Origin: Salinibacterium sp. NK8237
Lineage (GTDB): Bacteria; Actinomycetota; Actinomycetes; Actinomycetales; Microbacteriaceae
Direction of reading: 5' to 3'
Length of the DNA stretch: 64,000 nt
Assembly: GCF_015864955.1 (NCBI RefSeq)
Contig: NZ_JADYWE010000002.1
Coordinates: forward strand, 252,326-316,325
Position numbers and translations under genes: made by a program. This document shows, piece after piece, positions 52,754-60,802 of this stretch; the first letter of the stretch is position 1; the number at the start of each line of letters is the position of its first letter. A model generated the notes under the pieces. That model was not told the DNA's origin and searched no databases. It worked only from the letters and a program-made list of their open reading frames with translations.

Positions 52754-54274
52754 ATGACGACCGCGGATGAGACCGCCGCCAGTGCTGATCCGGCACTGAG
52801 TGGCGCACAAAGTACCGAAGCCGAAGCCGCACACTCGGCTAAGTGGCGTGCCTTCTGGGTGTGTGTTGTGGTCGCCGCAATCACGATCCTTGATCTCTCG
52901 AAGGTCAACGTGGCCCTTCCGTCGATCGAGGATGCTCTCGGCGCAACATCCACTCAACTGCAGCTCATCGTGTCGGGCTATGTTCTGACCTTTGGCCTTG
53001 TGCTGGTGCCTGCGGGCAGGCTCGGCGATCAGCGTTCGCGCAAAAAGTTGTTTCTCGTAGGGCTGACACTCTTCACCCTCGCTAGCATCGCGTGTGCGCT
53101 TGCCCCGAATGCAACCCTGCTGCTGGTGTTCCGCCTGCTGCAGGGAGTGGCGGCTGGAATTCAGATGCCTCAGGTCATTGGCCTTATTCAGCAGTTGTTT
53201 CGCGGGCCCGAGCGCGGCCGTGCTTTCGGTCTCTTCGGCGCGATGATCGGTGTCGCTACAGCGTTCGGTCCGACGCTCGGCGGGTTGATGATCGCGATTG
53301 GCGGTGCTGATGACGGCTGGCGTTACATCTTCTGGATGAACGTGCCCCTCGGCATCATTGCTCTCGTTCTGGCGTGGCGCATTCTCCCGGCGACCTCTAA
53401 AGCCGGCTACGAACGCCTCAGCCTCGACCCGGTCGGTATCGCGATCTTCGGGGTAACGGTGCTGGCGCTAATGTGGCCGTTCCTCTTCACGACGGGCGCT
53501 CCGACGGATGACCCGAACCGTTGGTGGTTGCTGGTGCTCTTTGTGCTTTCTGCCGCAGCGTTCGTTGCCTGGGAGCGGCGCTACGCCGCAGCGGGACGGG
53601 CGCCGCTGGTGCCGCTTCAGCTGTTCCGCGTCAGCTCGTTCCGCAACGGGACGATGCTCGCTACCGTCTACTTCGCGGCAATGCCGGCGATGTTCCTCAT
53701 GACGACGCTCTACTTGCAGTTGGGGCTCGGCCTCGAGCCCGTGTTCGCCGGCATGGTGACGATCGGTTTCGCGCTCACGAGCGCGGTGTCGTCGTGGCGC
53801 GGCGGCATCCTTGTCGAACGTTATGGCCGCTCGCTCGTGGTCGTGGGGCTTGCTATCTTGCTCGTCGGGCTCGGGCTTCTCATGGCGGCCGCGATTCTGA
53901 CTCCGCCCGAGCTAACGCCTTACGTAATGGCGGCAGCACTGATCGTCGGTGGCACCGGCGGTGGGCTCGTTGTTTCACCGAACCAGACGCTCACGCTGCA
54001 CGACATCTCGCCTGTGGAGGGCGGCCTGGCGGGATCCGTGGGTCAACTTGGCCAACGCATCGGCACGGCAATCGGCACCGCCGTAGCGCTCTCGTTGTTC
54101 TACTCCACGCTCTATAACGAGCGCAACAGCGGCGAGAGCACTGTCGAGCTGTACCACCACGCTTACGGCACCGGGATGCTCGCCACGACGCTGTTCTTCT
54201 CGATCGCGATGCTTATCGGCGTTGTTGATCTTGGTGCGCGCAAACGTCGCGCCCGCGCGCTCGCAAGCGCTTAG
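52754..54274 (+). CDS. MFS transporter, DHA2 (14-TM, EmrB/QacA) family
   Basis: A 506-residue proton-driven exporter with ~14 hydrophobic segments. Family motifs are LDLSKVNVALPSIEDALGA (the LDxTIVNVALP motif D1), PAGRLGDQRSRKKLFLVG (motif A) and GPTLGGLMI (motif C). The N-terminal ~30 residues are acidic and cytoplasmic. Motif D1 reads KVN for TIVN. The substrate cannot be read; drug or metabolite efflux is typical. It stands apart from the nucleoside genes on either side by position only. Confidence 0.9.
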   Translation: MTTADETAASADPALSGAQSTEAEAAHSAKWRAFWVCVVVAAITILDLSKVNVALPSIEDALGATSTQLQLIVSGYVLTFGLVLVPAGRLGDQRSRKKLFLVGLTLFTLASIACALAPNATLLLVFRLLQGVAAGIQMPQVIGLIQQLFRGPERGRAFGLFGAMIGVATAFGPTLGGLMIAIGGADDGWRYIFWMNVPLGIIALVLAWRILPATSKAGYERLSLDPVGIAIFGVTVLALMWPFLFTTGAPTDDPNRWWLLVLFVLSAAAFVAWERRYAAAGRAPLVPLQLFRVSSFRNGTMLATVYFAAMPAMFLMTTLYLQLGLGLEPVFAGMVTIGFALTSAVSSWRGGILVERYGRSLVVVGLAILLVGLGLLMAAAILTPPELTPYVMAAALIVGGTGGGLVVSPNQTLTLHDISPVEGGLAGSVGQLGQRIGTAIGTAVALSLFYSTLYNERNSGESTVELYHHAYGTGMLATTLFFSIAMLIGVVDLGARKRRARALASA

Positions 54275-54304
54275 ACCTGGGCTCTGCGTGGTGCCGCGTG
54301 CTCG

Positions 54305-55252
54305 CTAGAGCTGCGGGTCACCGATGCGCTCAAGCGCGTCGACAACAAGACCCCAGAACTTGGCGTGATCGAGGTTGCGCGCGACCTGAGTGGTGCAGTC
54401 AGCGGGAGCCGGAGCGCGGAAATCAGCCACCGTCATGCCGAGCGTGAGCGTGCCGGCGAGCTCGACATCCAGCGGAACCTTCACGACCTCCATCACGGTC
54501 GGGTCGATGACGAAGGCGACGGCGCAGGGGTCATGCACGGGCGGGTGGTCGAAACCTTGCGCGTCGCGGTAAGTCTCGCCGAAGAATTCGAGCAGCTCGC
54601 CGACGAAGCGAGCCGGGCCGGTGCCCACGGCCGCGATGGAGGCCGCAACTTCATCGGTAGCGAGAGCCTCGTGAGTGAGGTCGAGACCAACCATCGTGAG
54701 GGGCCAGCACTCGTTGAAGACGATGTGGGCGGCTTCGGGGTCAATGACGATGTTGAATTCGCTGGTTGCGCTCCAGTTGCCGACGTTGACGCCGCCACCC
54801 ATGAGGACGACCTGCTTGACGCGCTCGGCGATGCGCGGCTCCTTGCGCACGGCAAGAGCGATATTGGTGAGGGCGCCGGTAGGCACGAGAGTGACGGTGC
54901 CGGGTTCGTGGGCCATAACGGTGTCAATGATGAAGTCGACAGCGTGCCGGGCATCCAACTCGATAGTGGGATCGGGAAGAACGGGGCCGTCAAGGCCCGA
55001 CTCCCCGTGGATCGATTCAGCAACCTCGATCTGGCGCACGAGGGGACGGTGCGCTCCGCGAGCGAACGGCACATCGGTGATGCCGGCGACTCGCGCGATG
55101 GCGAGTGCGTTGCGGGTGACTTTTTCGATGGTCTGATTGCCCATGACGGTGGTGACACCGAGGAGTTCGATGTCGGGGTTGCCGTGCGCGAGCAGGAGGG
55201 CGATCGCGTCGTCGTGCCCGGGGTCGCAGTCGAGAATAATTTTTTCAGCCAT
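54305..55252 (-). CDS. Nucleoside hydrolase (IunH/RihA-like)
   Basis: A 315-residue inosine-uridine-preferring nucleoside hydrolase. The calcium-site motif is DCDPGHDDAIALLLA, followed by VMGNQTIEKVTRNALAI and LVPTGALTNIALAV, and the catalytic His near VHDPCAVAFVIDPT. ATG 55252 (MAEKIILDCDPG) is chosen because TATGCT lies 7 nt upstream; the longer frame is unlikely. It is divergent from the SAHH-like gene across a palindromic operator, so both are probably co-regulated. Confidence 0.93.
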   Translation of the reverse strand: MAEKIILDCDPGHDDAIALLLAHGNPDIELLGVTTVMGNQTIEKVTRNALAIARVAGITDVPFARGAHRPLVRQIEVAESIHGESGLDGPVLPDPTIELDARHAVDFIIDTVMAHEPGTVTLVPTGALTNIALAVRKEPRIAERVKQVVLMGGGVNVGNWSATSEFNIVIDPEAAHIVFNECWPLTMVGLDLTHEALATDEVAASIAAVGTGPARFVGELLEFFGETYRDAQGFDHPPVHDPCAVAFVIDPTVMEVVKVPLDVELAGTLTLGMTVADFRAPAPADCTTQVARNLDHAKFWGLVVDALERIGDPQL

Positions 55253-55259
55253 AACGAAA

Positions 55260-55265
55260 AGCATA
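55260..55265 (-). promoter_or_regulatory. Probable -10 box of leaderless nucleoside hydrolase gene
   Basis: TATGCT on the minus strand ends 7 nt before ATG 55252 and overlaps the left edge of the palindrome by 4 bp. Confidence 0.5.
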
Positions 55266-55288
55266 TATGAAAACACCGTTCATATATG
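55262..55288. promoter_or_regulatory. Perfect 10-bp inverted repeat operator in the divergent promoter
   Basis: CATATATGAA (55262-55271), a 7-bp spacer, then TTCATATATG (55279-55288). It lies between the two divergent -10 boxes, filling the -35 zone of both. It is the likely site for the IclR-type regulator encoded two genes downstream. The AT-rich palindrome stands out in a GC-rich genome. Confidence 0.75.
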
Positions 55289-55294
55289 TAGAGT
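55289..55294 (+). promoter_or_regulatory. Probable -10 box of the SAHH-like gene
   Basis: TAGAGT abuts the right edge of the palindrome and ends 6 nt before ATG 55301. Confidence 0.5.
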
Positions 55295-55300
55295 GAAGAT

Positions 55301-56479
55301 ATGACAAATGATCTTATTGAGGGTGCTGCTGCCCGGTTGCTCTGGGTGAGATCTCGCATGCCGTTGCTCGCCGAAGTACGAGAGTGGTTCGAGCAAACGA
55401 AACCGTTCGCTGGGCACCGCATCGGCATGGCAATGCACCTTGAGCCGAAGACCGCAGTGCTGCTTGAGACCCTGAAGGCCGGGGGAGCGGAGATCGTAGC
55501 GACCGGCAATCTTGGGTCGACGCAGGACGATGTTGTTGCCTATTTGCGGTCGCACGGAATGACGATTTTTGGTGCCCGCGATGACTCTGAGTGCGAATAC
55601 GAAGCGCACATTCGGAACGTGGTGGAGTCGAAACCAGACATCATCCTCGACAACGGCGCCGGCCTGGTTGCTCGTCTCGTTGAACTCGGGGAGACCGAGA
55701 GCATCGTCGGCGGCACAGAGGAAACCACCTCAGGAAGTTACCGGCTGCGCGAGGAACTCGCTGAGCACATCAATATTCCCATCATCGTTATCGACGACAA
55801 CCCGCTGACTGTGATCAACGAGAACAAGCATGCGGCAGGTCAGTCAGTCGTTGAGAGCTTCATGCGCGTCACGAACGTCATGGTCTCTGGACGCCGCTTT
55901 GTGGTGGTTGGCTACGGGTGGTGCGGTCGCGGTGTGGCGCATTACCTTCGTGCGTTGGGCGGCAAGGTCGCTGTCGTGGAAGTTGATGAGATTAAGGCCC
56001 TTGAGGCAGCACTTGATGGCTATCGAGTGGCAAGTGTGTTCGACCTCGCAGGCTGGGGCGAGGTTTTTATCACGGCTACCGGCCATCCGCAGGTTCTGAC
56101 TACCGACTTCTTCGAGGTTGTCGCAGACGGAGCGATGCTCGTGAACTGCGGTCACTTCGACTGGGAAATCGACGTGCTGGCTCTGCGCGATATGGCGACG
56201 AGCACGACAGTGATCGACGATGTAATCGAGCGAATTGACCTCCCGAGAAACCGCCACGTCACCCTGCTCGCAGACGGCCGCATGATCAATCTGGCGGGGC
56301 GCGCGCCTCGGGGCAACTCGATCGAATCGATGGATCTCGGATTTCTGCTTCAAGCGCTGTCGCTTGAACGTATTGCGACAGCGGCAGGCACGCTCGAGCC
56401 GGGTGCGCAACCTGTGCCCGACAGCATTAACCGCGAAGCGGCCCGCCGGATGCTCGCCGCAATGAAAGCGGACCTCTAA
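55301..56479 (+). CDS. S-adenosylhomocysteine-hydrolase-like protein with altered active-site loop
   Basis: A 392-residue member of the SAH hydrolase fold, archaeal/Thermotoga-like in length. Conserved parts are AMHLEPKTAVLLETL (His46), LDNGAGLV, VGGTEETTSGSYRLRE, the NAD Rossmann motif GYGWCGRG (204-211), VEVDEIKALEA, ITATGHPQVL and VNCGHFDWEID. In the loop that normally reads NDATTKHLFDNRYGTGQS, this protein has DDNPLTVINENKHAAGQS. The catalytic Lys is therefore Thr170 and the Asp-Asn pair is Glu174-Asn175. It probably acts on another nucleoside thioether or oxidised nucleoside, or is non-catalytic. It starts the IclR-add-EIIA-EIIB operon. Confidence 0.85.
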   Translation: MTNDLIEGAAARLLWVRSRMPLLAEVREWFEQTKPFAGHRIGMAMHLEPKTAVLLETLKAGGAEIVATGNLGSTQDDVVAYLRSHGMTIFGARDDSECEYEAHIRNVVESKPDIILDNGAGLVARLVELGETESIVGGTEETTSGSYRLREELAEHINIPIIVIDDNPLTVINENKHAAGQSVVESFMRVTNVMVSGRRFVVVGYGWCGRGVAHYLRALGGKVAVVEVDEIKALEAALDGYRVASVFDLAGWGEVFITATGHPQVLTTDFFEVVADGAMLVNCGHFDWEIDVLALRDMATSTTVIDDVIERIDLPRNRHVTLLADGRMINLAGRAPRGNSIESMDLGFLLQALSLERIATAAGTLEPGAQPVPDSINREAARRMLAAMKADL

Positions 56480-57162
56480 TGGCGAGCGCCCCCGAGTACA
56501 CCGCTCCCGCCCTTGACAAGGGGCTCGACATTCTCGAACTGCTCGCTGAGACCTCGGGCGCCCTCAGCCAGTCGGAGATCGCCGAAGCCACCGGTCGCAG
56601 TATCGGTCAGATCTTTCGAGTGCTGTCGACGCTCGAGCGTCGCGGCTACGTGTTCCGCGACAAGCAATCGGGGCTCTACACGCTGGCTATGAAGCTGCTC
56701 GAGCTTGCGCACCGGCATCCGCCGCTCCGGGGGCTGGTCAGCATCGCGCAACCCATCATGCAGGTGTTGGCGGAGCAGGCTCGACAATCGTGCAACCTTG
56801 CGGTGTTGGATGGCAGCGAAGTACGCGTAGTCGCTCAAGTGGAGTCGCCAGCCGACTTCGGCTTTCGAGTGCGCGTCGGGGCGGCATTCGATCTGGCAAC
56901 GACGGCGACGGGTGCGGTGCTTTCGGCAACGTCGCCACAGGCCGCTGACGCCGTTGTGCGGGCTGACACGATGCATCCGGGAATCACGGATGTTGTGGCG
57001 CCAATCCTGGGCGCGAGGGGCACTGTGGTGGCTGCCCTCACCGTGCCGTATGTGGCGATTGCTTTCAGCGAAGTGGATGCGGATCGGGTACAAGAATTAG
57101 CCTCCGCCGCCGCAAAAGAAATCTCGGGGCTGCTCAGTGGGGAAGCTTTCACGGGATCGTAA
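56479..57162 (+). CDS. IclR-family transcriptional regulator
   Basis: A 227-residue regulator with N-terminal winged helix (LDILELLAETSGALSQSEIAEATGRSIGQIFRVLSTLERRGYV) and a C-terminal effector domain (residues ~85-225) ending in FSEVDADRVQELASAA. Its start overlaps the SAHH-like stop (TAATG). By position it is the candidate ligand of the palindrome at 55262-55288. The inducer is unknown; a nucleoside breakdown product is plausible. Confidence 0.93.
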   Translation: MASAPEYTAPALDKGLDILELLAETSGALSQSEIAEATGRSIGQIFRVLSTLERRGYVFRDKQSGLYTLAMKLLELAHRHPPLRGLVSIAQPIMQVLAEQARQSCNLAVLDGSEVRVVAQVESPADFGFRVRVGAAFDLATTATGAVLSATSPQAADAVVRADTMHPGITDVVAPILGARGTVVAALTVPYVAIAFSEVDADRVQELASAAAKEISGLLSGEAFTGS

Positions 57163-57206
57163 CGCCATCCAGCGTAGGCACAGCGCGCTTTCAGCGTGAT
57201 GCACGG

Positions 57207-57212
57207 TAGATT
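57207..57212 (+). promoter_or_regulatory. Probable -10 box of leaderless add
   Basis: TAGATT ends 7 nt before ATG 57220 and supports that start, since the GAGG near the ATG is too close to serve as a ribosome site. Confidence 0.4.
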
Positions 57213-57219
57213 TAGAGGC

Positions 57220-58341
57220 ATGAACGCCGCTGTTGAACACTTTTTGATGCCCGGAGGTGGCGCGAGCATTACCGCGCTTCCCAAGGTTTCCCTCCACGAT
57301 CACCTCGATGGAGGGTTGCGGCCTCAGACCATCGTTGAACTTGCCGACGAGGTCGGCTATGCGCTCCCCGAGAATGACTCGGAGGCGCTGAAATCATGGT
57401 TTGCGACTCAGGCCGATTCCGGCTCGCTCGTGAACTACCTTGCGACTTTCGACGCCACTATCGCCGTCATGCAGACGACGGAAGGCCTCCAGCGGGTCGC
57501 CCGCGAGTTCGTGGAAGACCTTGCCGATGATGGTGTCATTTATGGCGAAATCCGTTGGGCACCGGAACAGCACTTGCAGAAGGGGCTCGACCTCGATCAG
57601 GTTGTCACCGCCGTGCAAGAAGGCTTGGAGCAGGGCGTGGATGCCGTGCGCTCGAGCGGCCGCAGCATCCGGGTGGGGCAGTTGCTATCTGCCATGCGCC
57701 AGACCGATCGCGGTACCGACATCGCCGAGCTGGCAATCCGTCACCGCGACCGCGGAGTTATCGGTTTCGACATCGCCGGCCCTGAAGCAGGGTTCCCGCC
57801 GAGTCGCCTCCGTGGTGCGTTCGACTTGCTCGCGCACAACTTCATTCCTGCCACCGTTCACGCGGGGGAGGCGGATGGCCTCGACAGCATCCGCAGTGCC
57901 CTCTTTGACGGTCGCGCGCTTCGTCTGGGGCACGGCGTTCGCCTGGCCGAAGACATCACGATCGCCAACGAAGACGACGAGAACACCTATGTGACGCTCG
58001 GCGACTTGGCACAGTGGGTGAAGGATCGCGAGATTGCGCTCGAACTGAGCCCGTCATCCAACCTCCAGACCGGTGCCATCGAGCAGTGGGGCGACGAAAT
58101 TATCGATCACCCCTTCGACTTGCTTTATCAGCTCGGATTCCGCGTCACGGTCAACACCGACAACCGCCTCATGAGCGCCACGACTCTCAGTCGCGAACTC
58201 TCGTTGCTCACTGAAGCGTTCGGGTATGACCTCACGGACCTTGAGGTCTTCCAACTCAATGCTGCTGCTGCGGCATTCTTGCCCATTGAAGAACGCGAAG
58301 AGCTTTCCGAGGCCATCAGCGTCGGTTTCGAGAGAGCGTAG
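57220..58341 (+). CDS. add: Adenosine deaminase
   Basis: A 373-residue zinc deaminase converting adenosine and deoxyadenosine to inosine forms. The first zinc site is SLHDHLDGG, then VHAGEADG, LGHGVRLAED, ELSPSSNLQTGAI and NTDNRLMS, where the final Asp site is as in actinobacterial Add. The ATG 57220 start is supported by a TAGATT box; GTG 57196 and ATG 57199 would add eight or seven residues. It is coupled to the PTS genes (2-bp gap). Inosine would then pass to punA or the divergent hydrolase. Confidence 0.95.
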   Translation: MNAAVEHFLMPGGGASITALPKVSLHDHLDGGLRPQTIVELADEVGYALPENDSEALKSWFATQADSGSLVNYLATFDATIAVMQTTEGLQRVAREFVEDLADDGVIYGEIRWAPEQHLQKGLDLDQVVTAVQEGLEQGVDAVRSSGRSIRVGQLLSAMRQTDRGTDIAELAIRHRDRGVIGFDIAGPEAGFPPSRLRGAFDLLAHNFIPATVHAGEADGLDSIRSALFDGRALRLGHGVRLAEDITIANEDDENTYVTLGDLAQWVKDREIALELSPSSNLQTGAIEQWGDEIIDHPFDLLYQLGFRVTVNTDNRLMSATTLSRELSLLTEAFGYDLTDLEVFQLNAAAAAFLPIEEREELSEAISVGFERA

Positions 58342-58343
58342 TT

Positions 58344-58793
58344 ATGTCCCTTCCTCCGCTGCCCGAATCAGCGATAGAAATTGACGCCTTCGCAGCCGAC
58401 TGGCGTGCCGCCGTTCGGCTGTCTGGCGAAGCCCTCGTGCGCTCTGGCGCGGCCAAGCCGGGCTATGCCGACGAGATGATTCGTATGATCGACAACCACG
58501 GCCCCTACGTGGTGATCGCGCCCGGCCTTGCGCTGGCTCATGCTCGCCCTGGCCCGCAAGTGATCGCGAACGGACTCTCGGTTGTCACCCTGAGAGAGCC
58601 CGTGCGGTTTGGTCACGCTCATAATGATCCCGTTCGAGTGGTGCTCGGTCTCGCTATTTCTGAAGCGGGCGCACACTTGGCAGCGGTCGCCGCAGTCGCT
58701 AACATCTTCAATGACTCCTCGGCGATAAACGAGCTTGCGGCCGCAACGAGTGCCGCCGAGGTGCAACGCATCATGGGAGTGAACCCGTCGTGA
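58344..58793 (+). CDS. PTS EIIA subunit (mannitol/fructose-nitrogen type)
   Basis: A 149-residue cytoplasmic phosphocarrier of the PTS EIIA-2 fold. Phosphorylated His66 is in GLALAHARPGPQ, and YADEMIRMIDNHGPYVVIAPGLALAHARP matches the EIIA entry of ascorbate/fructose-type PTS. It takes phosphate from HPr and passes it to EIIB. It overlaps EIIB by 4 bp and follows add by 2 bp. No EIIC membrane permease is next to it. Confidence 0.88.
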   Translation: MSLPPLPESAIEIDAFAADWRAAVRLSGEALVRSGAAKPGYADEMIRMIDNHGPYVVIAPGLALAHARPGPQVIANGLSVVTLREPVRFGHAHNDPVRVVLGLAISEAGAHLAAVAAVANIFNDSSAINELAAATSAAEVQRIMGVNPS

Positions 58794-59062
58794 AAATCGT
58801 GACCATCTGTGGTGCTGGTATCGGCAGTTCTGGTGTGCTCAAGGTCAACGCAGAACGAGCGTTGCGCGCGCTTGATCTCGAAGCCACCGTAGTGGCTGCT
58901 GAAGTGAGCACCGTTCGCACGGTTGCCGCGGATGCTCAGATCATTCTCACGACGCAAGAATTCGTAGAAGCGATTGGCAAGACCAACGCCGATGTCATTG
59001 TGATTGTGAATCTCTTTGACACATCGGAGCTCACTCAAAAACTAGAGGACGCCCTCGGCTGA
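58790..59062 (+). CDS. PTS EIIB subunit (ascorbate/lactose-type)
   Basis: A 90-residue EIIB with the phosphorylated Cys7 in KIVTICGAGIGSSGVLK, followed by a P-loop-like turn and two more strands; the closest known type is UlaB. GTG 58790 overlaps EIIA's stop. It ends the operon; a short dyad overlaps its stop codon. The missing EIIC leaves its sugar unknown. Confidence 0.88.
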   Translation: MKIVTICGAGIGSSGVLKVNAERALRALDLEATVVAAEVSTVRTVAADAQIILTTQEFVEAIGKTNADVIVIVNLFDTSELTQKLEDALG

Positions 59063-59068
59063 GCCGAG
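59054..59068. terminator. Short dyad at the EIIB stop codon
   Basis: CTCGGC (59054-59059) and GCCGAG (59063-59068) flank the TGA stop of EIIB, in the gap before the convergent mutase. No T-run follows; it may end transcription weakly. Confidence 0.3.
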
Positions 59069-59134
59069 AACGCCCTCTTCACGTTTCTCCGCGCACTTCC
59101 CTTCGGCAGCTGCGCAGCGCACCGCGCAGCGGTT

Positions 59135-60802
59135 CTAGCCGAGAATCTCGTGCATGCTCGCTTCAAGCTGGCTTGCGACCGCTTCGGCCGCAGCCTGACG
59201 CTCGGCTCCCTCGCCCGACGTACTCGAGGCATCCACATAGAACTTGAGTTTGGGTTCGGTGCCGCTGGGGCGCACGATGACTCGTGCTCCGCCCTCGAAC
59301 TGCATGCGAACGATGTTGCTTGGCGCGAAGCCGTCGACACCATTCTCGAAGTCATCAAAGGAAGTAACCGTGATGCCGCCGACGGTGGAGGGGGCATTGG
59401 TACGCAAGCGCGTCATCGTCTCGCCGATTTCTGAAATCTTGGCGAAGCGCAGCGAAACCTGACGGGAGGCGAAGGCGCCGAACCGCGCCGCGAACTCGTC
59501 GAGACGATCGAGCACCGTTTTGCCTTCGGCCTTGAGCTCAGCAGCCATTGAGAGAAAGTCGACCGACGCCGAAATGCCGTCTTTGTCGCGCACCTTGTCG
59601 GGATCAACCAGGTAGCCGAGTGCTTCTTCGTAACCAAACACCAGGCCGTCAACGCGGGAGATCCACTTGAAGCCGGTAAGGGTATCTGTGTAATCCAGGT
59701 CGTAGCCCGCAGCGATCGCGCGCAGTGCGGGAGACGAGACGATGGATGCCGCGAGAACGCCAGTGCCGTTGGCGCGTTCTGCCGCGCGCCATCCCAGCAG
59801 AATTCCCACGTCGTTTCCGCTCAACCGACGCCATTCGCCATCGCGACCGGGCACAGCCACCGCAAGGCGGTCGGCGTCAGGATCGTGGGCGATAGCGAGA
59901 TCGGCGCTGACTTCGCGTGCTTTCGCGAAGCTGAGATCCATGGCGCCTGGCTCTTCGGGGTTGGGGAAGGCGACGGTGGGGAACGCGGCGTCGGGGTGCG
60001 CTTGTTCTTCGACAAGGGCGGGGGCGGTGAATCCGGCCTTCTCATAGACGGCCTCGCTGGTTTCCCAACCAACGCCGTGCATGGCGGTATACGTGTAGAC
60101 GACGTCTTTGACGGGGCCGGCGAGGGCTGCCGTGCGGGCAATGTATTCGTCAACAACACCATCGTCGGTGGTGACGAAATCGGTAGAGCGGGGAAGGTCA
60201 ACAATCGAGCCCTTGGCTACGAGGTCAATCGCGTGGGCAATATCAGCGTCGGCTGGCGTCACGATCTGTGAACCGTGGTTGTCGCCGCCCAGATACACCT
60301 TGTAGCCGTTGTCGATGGCCGGGTTGTGGCTGGCTGTCACCATCACGCCAGCACTCACATTGAGGTGACGCACCGCAAAGGCGAGCACGGGCGTGGGCAG
60401 CAGTCGCGGCAACAGGATCGCGCGCACACCGGCGCCCGCCATGATCGTTGCAGTGTCGCGAGCGAACACTTCAGAATTGATGCGACCGTCATAGCCGATC
60501 ACAATGCTCGGGCTGAGCTCATGGGTGAGCAAATAGGCGGCAAGTCCCGCAGCCGCCTGAGTGACCAACACTCGGTTCATGCGGTTCGGGCCGGCACCCA
60601 GCTCGCCGCGTAACCCAGCAGTGCCGAACGCGAGCCGCGAATCGAAGCGGTCATGCAGGCCAGCGATAGCGGCCTCGTCGCCGTTGGCGGCATCCGTAAT
60701 CAGAGCTTCGAGTTCGGTGTGGGTGACAGCGTCGGGATCTTGCTCGAGCCACGCGTTGGCAGCGGCAATCAGTTCGTCGGTGCTGAGAATTTCGGTGCTC
60801 AT
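59135..60802 (-). CDS. Phospho-sugar mutase (phosphomanno/gluco/pentomutase family)
   Basis: A 555-residue alpha-D-phosphohexomutase. The active Ser is in GVMVTASHNPAIDNGYKVYLGG, the metal loop is AHDPDADRLAVAV, the sugar-binding loop GYEEALGYLV, and the phosphate-binding loop RPSGTEPKLKFY. The length and the overlap with punA (start in the punA stop, 4 bp) point to ribose-1-phosphate/deoxyribose-1-phosphate as a natural substrate (phosphopentomutase role); mannose-1-phosphate for manC is the other possibility. Homologue of mycobacterial PmmB by context. Confidence 0.9.
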   Translation of the reverse strand: MSTEILSTDELIAAANAWLEQDPDAVTHTELEALITDAANGDEAAIAGLHDRFDSRLAFGTAGLRGELGAGPNRMNRVLVTQAAAGLAAYLLTHELSPSIVIGYDGRINSEVFARDTATIMAGAGVRAILLPRLLPTPVLAFAVRHLNVSAGVMVTASHNPAIDNGYKVYLGGDNHGSQIVTPADADIAHAIDLVAKGSIVDLPRSTDFVTTDDGVVDEYIARTAALAGPVKDVVYTYTAMHGVGWETSEAVYEKAGFTAPALVEEQAHPDAAFPTVAFPNPEEPGAMDLSFAKAREVSADLAIAHDPDADRLAVAVPGRDGEWRRLSGNDVGILLGWRAAERANGTGVLAASIVSSPALRAIAAGYDLDYTDTLTGFKWISRVDGLVFGYEEALGYLVDPDKVRDKDGISASVDFLSMAAELKAEGKTVLDRLDEFAARFGAFASRQVSLRFAKISEIGETMTRLRTNAPSTVGGITVTSFDDFENGVDGFAPSNIVRMQFEGGARVIVRPSGTEPKLKFYVDASSTSGEGAERQAAAEAVASQLEASMHEILG

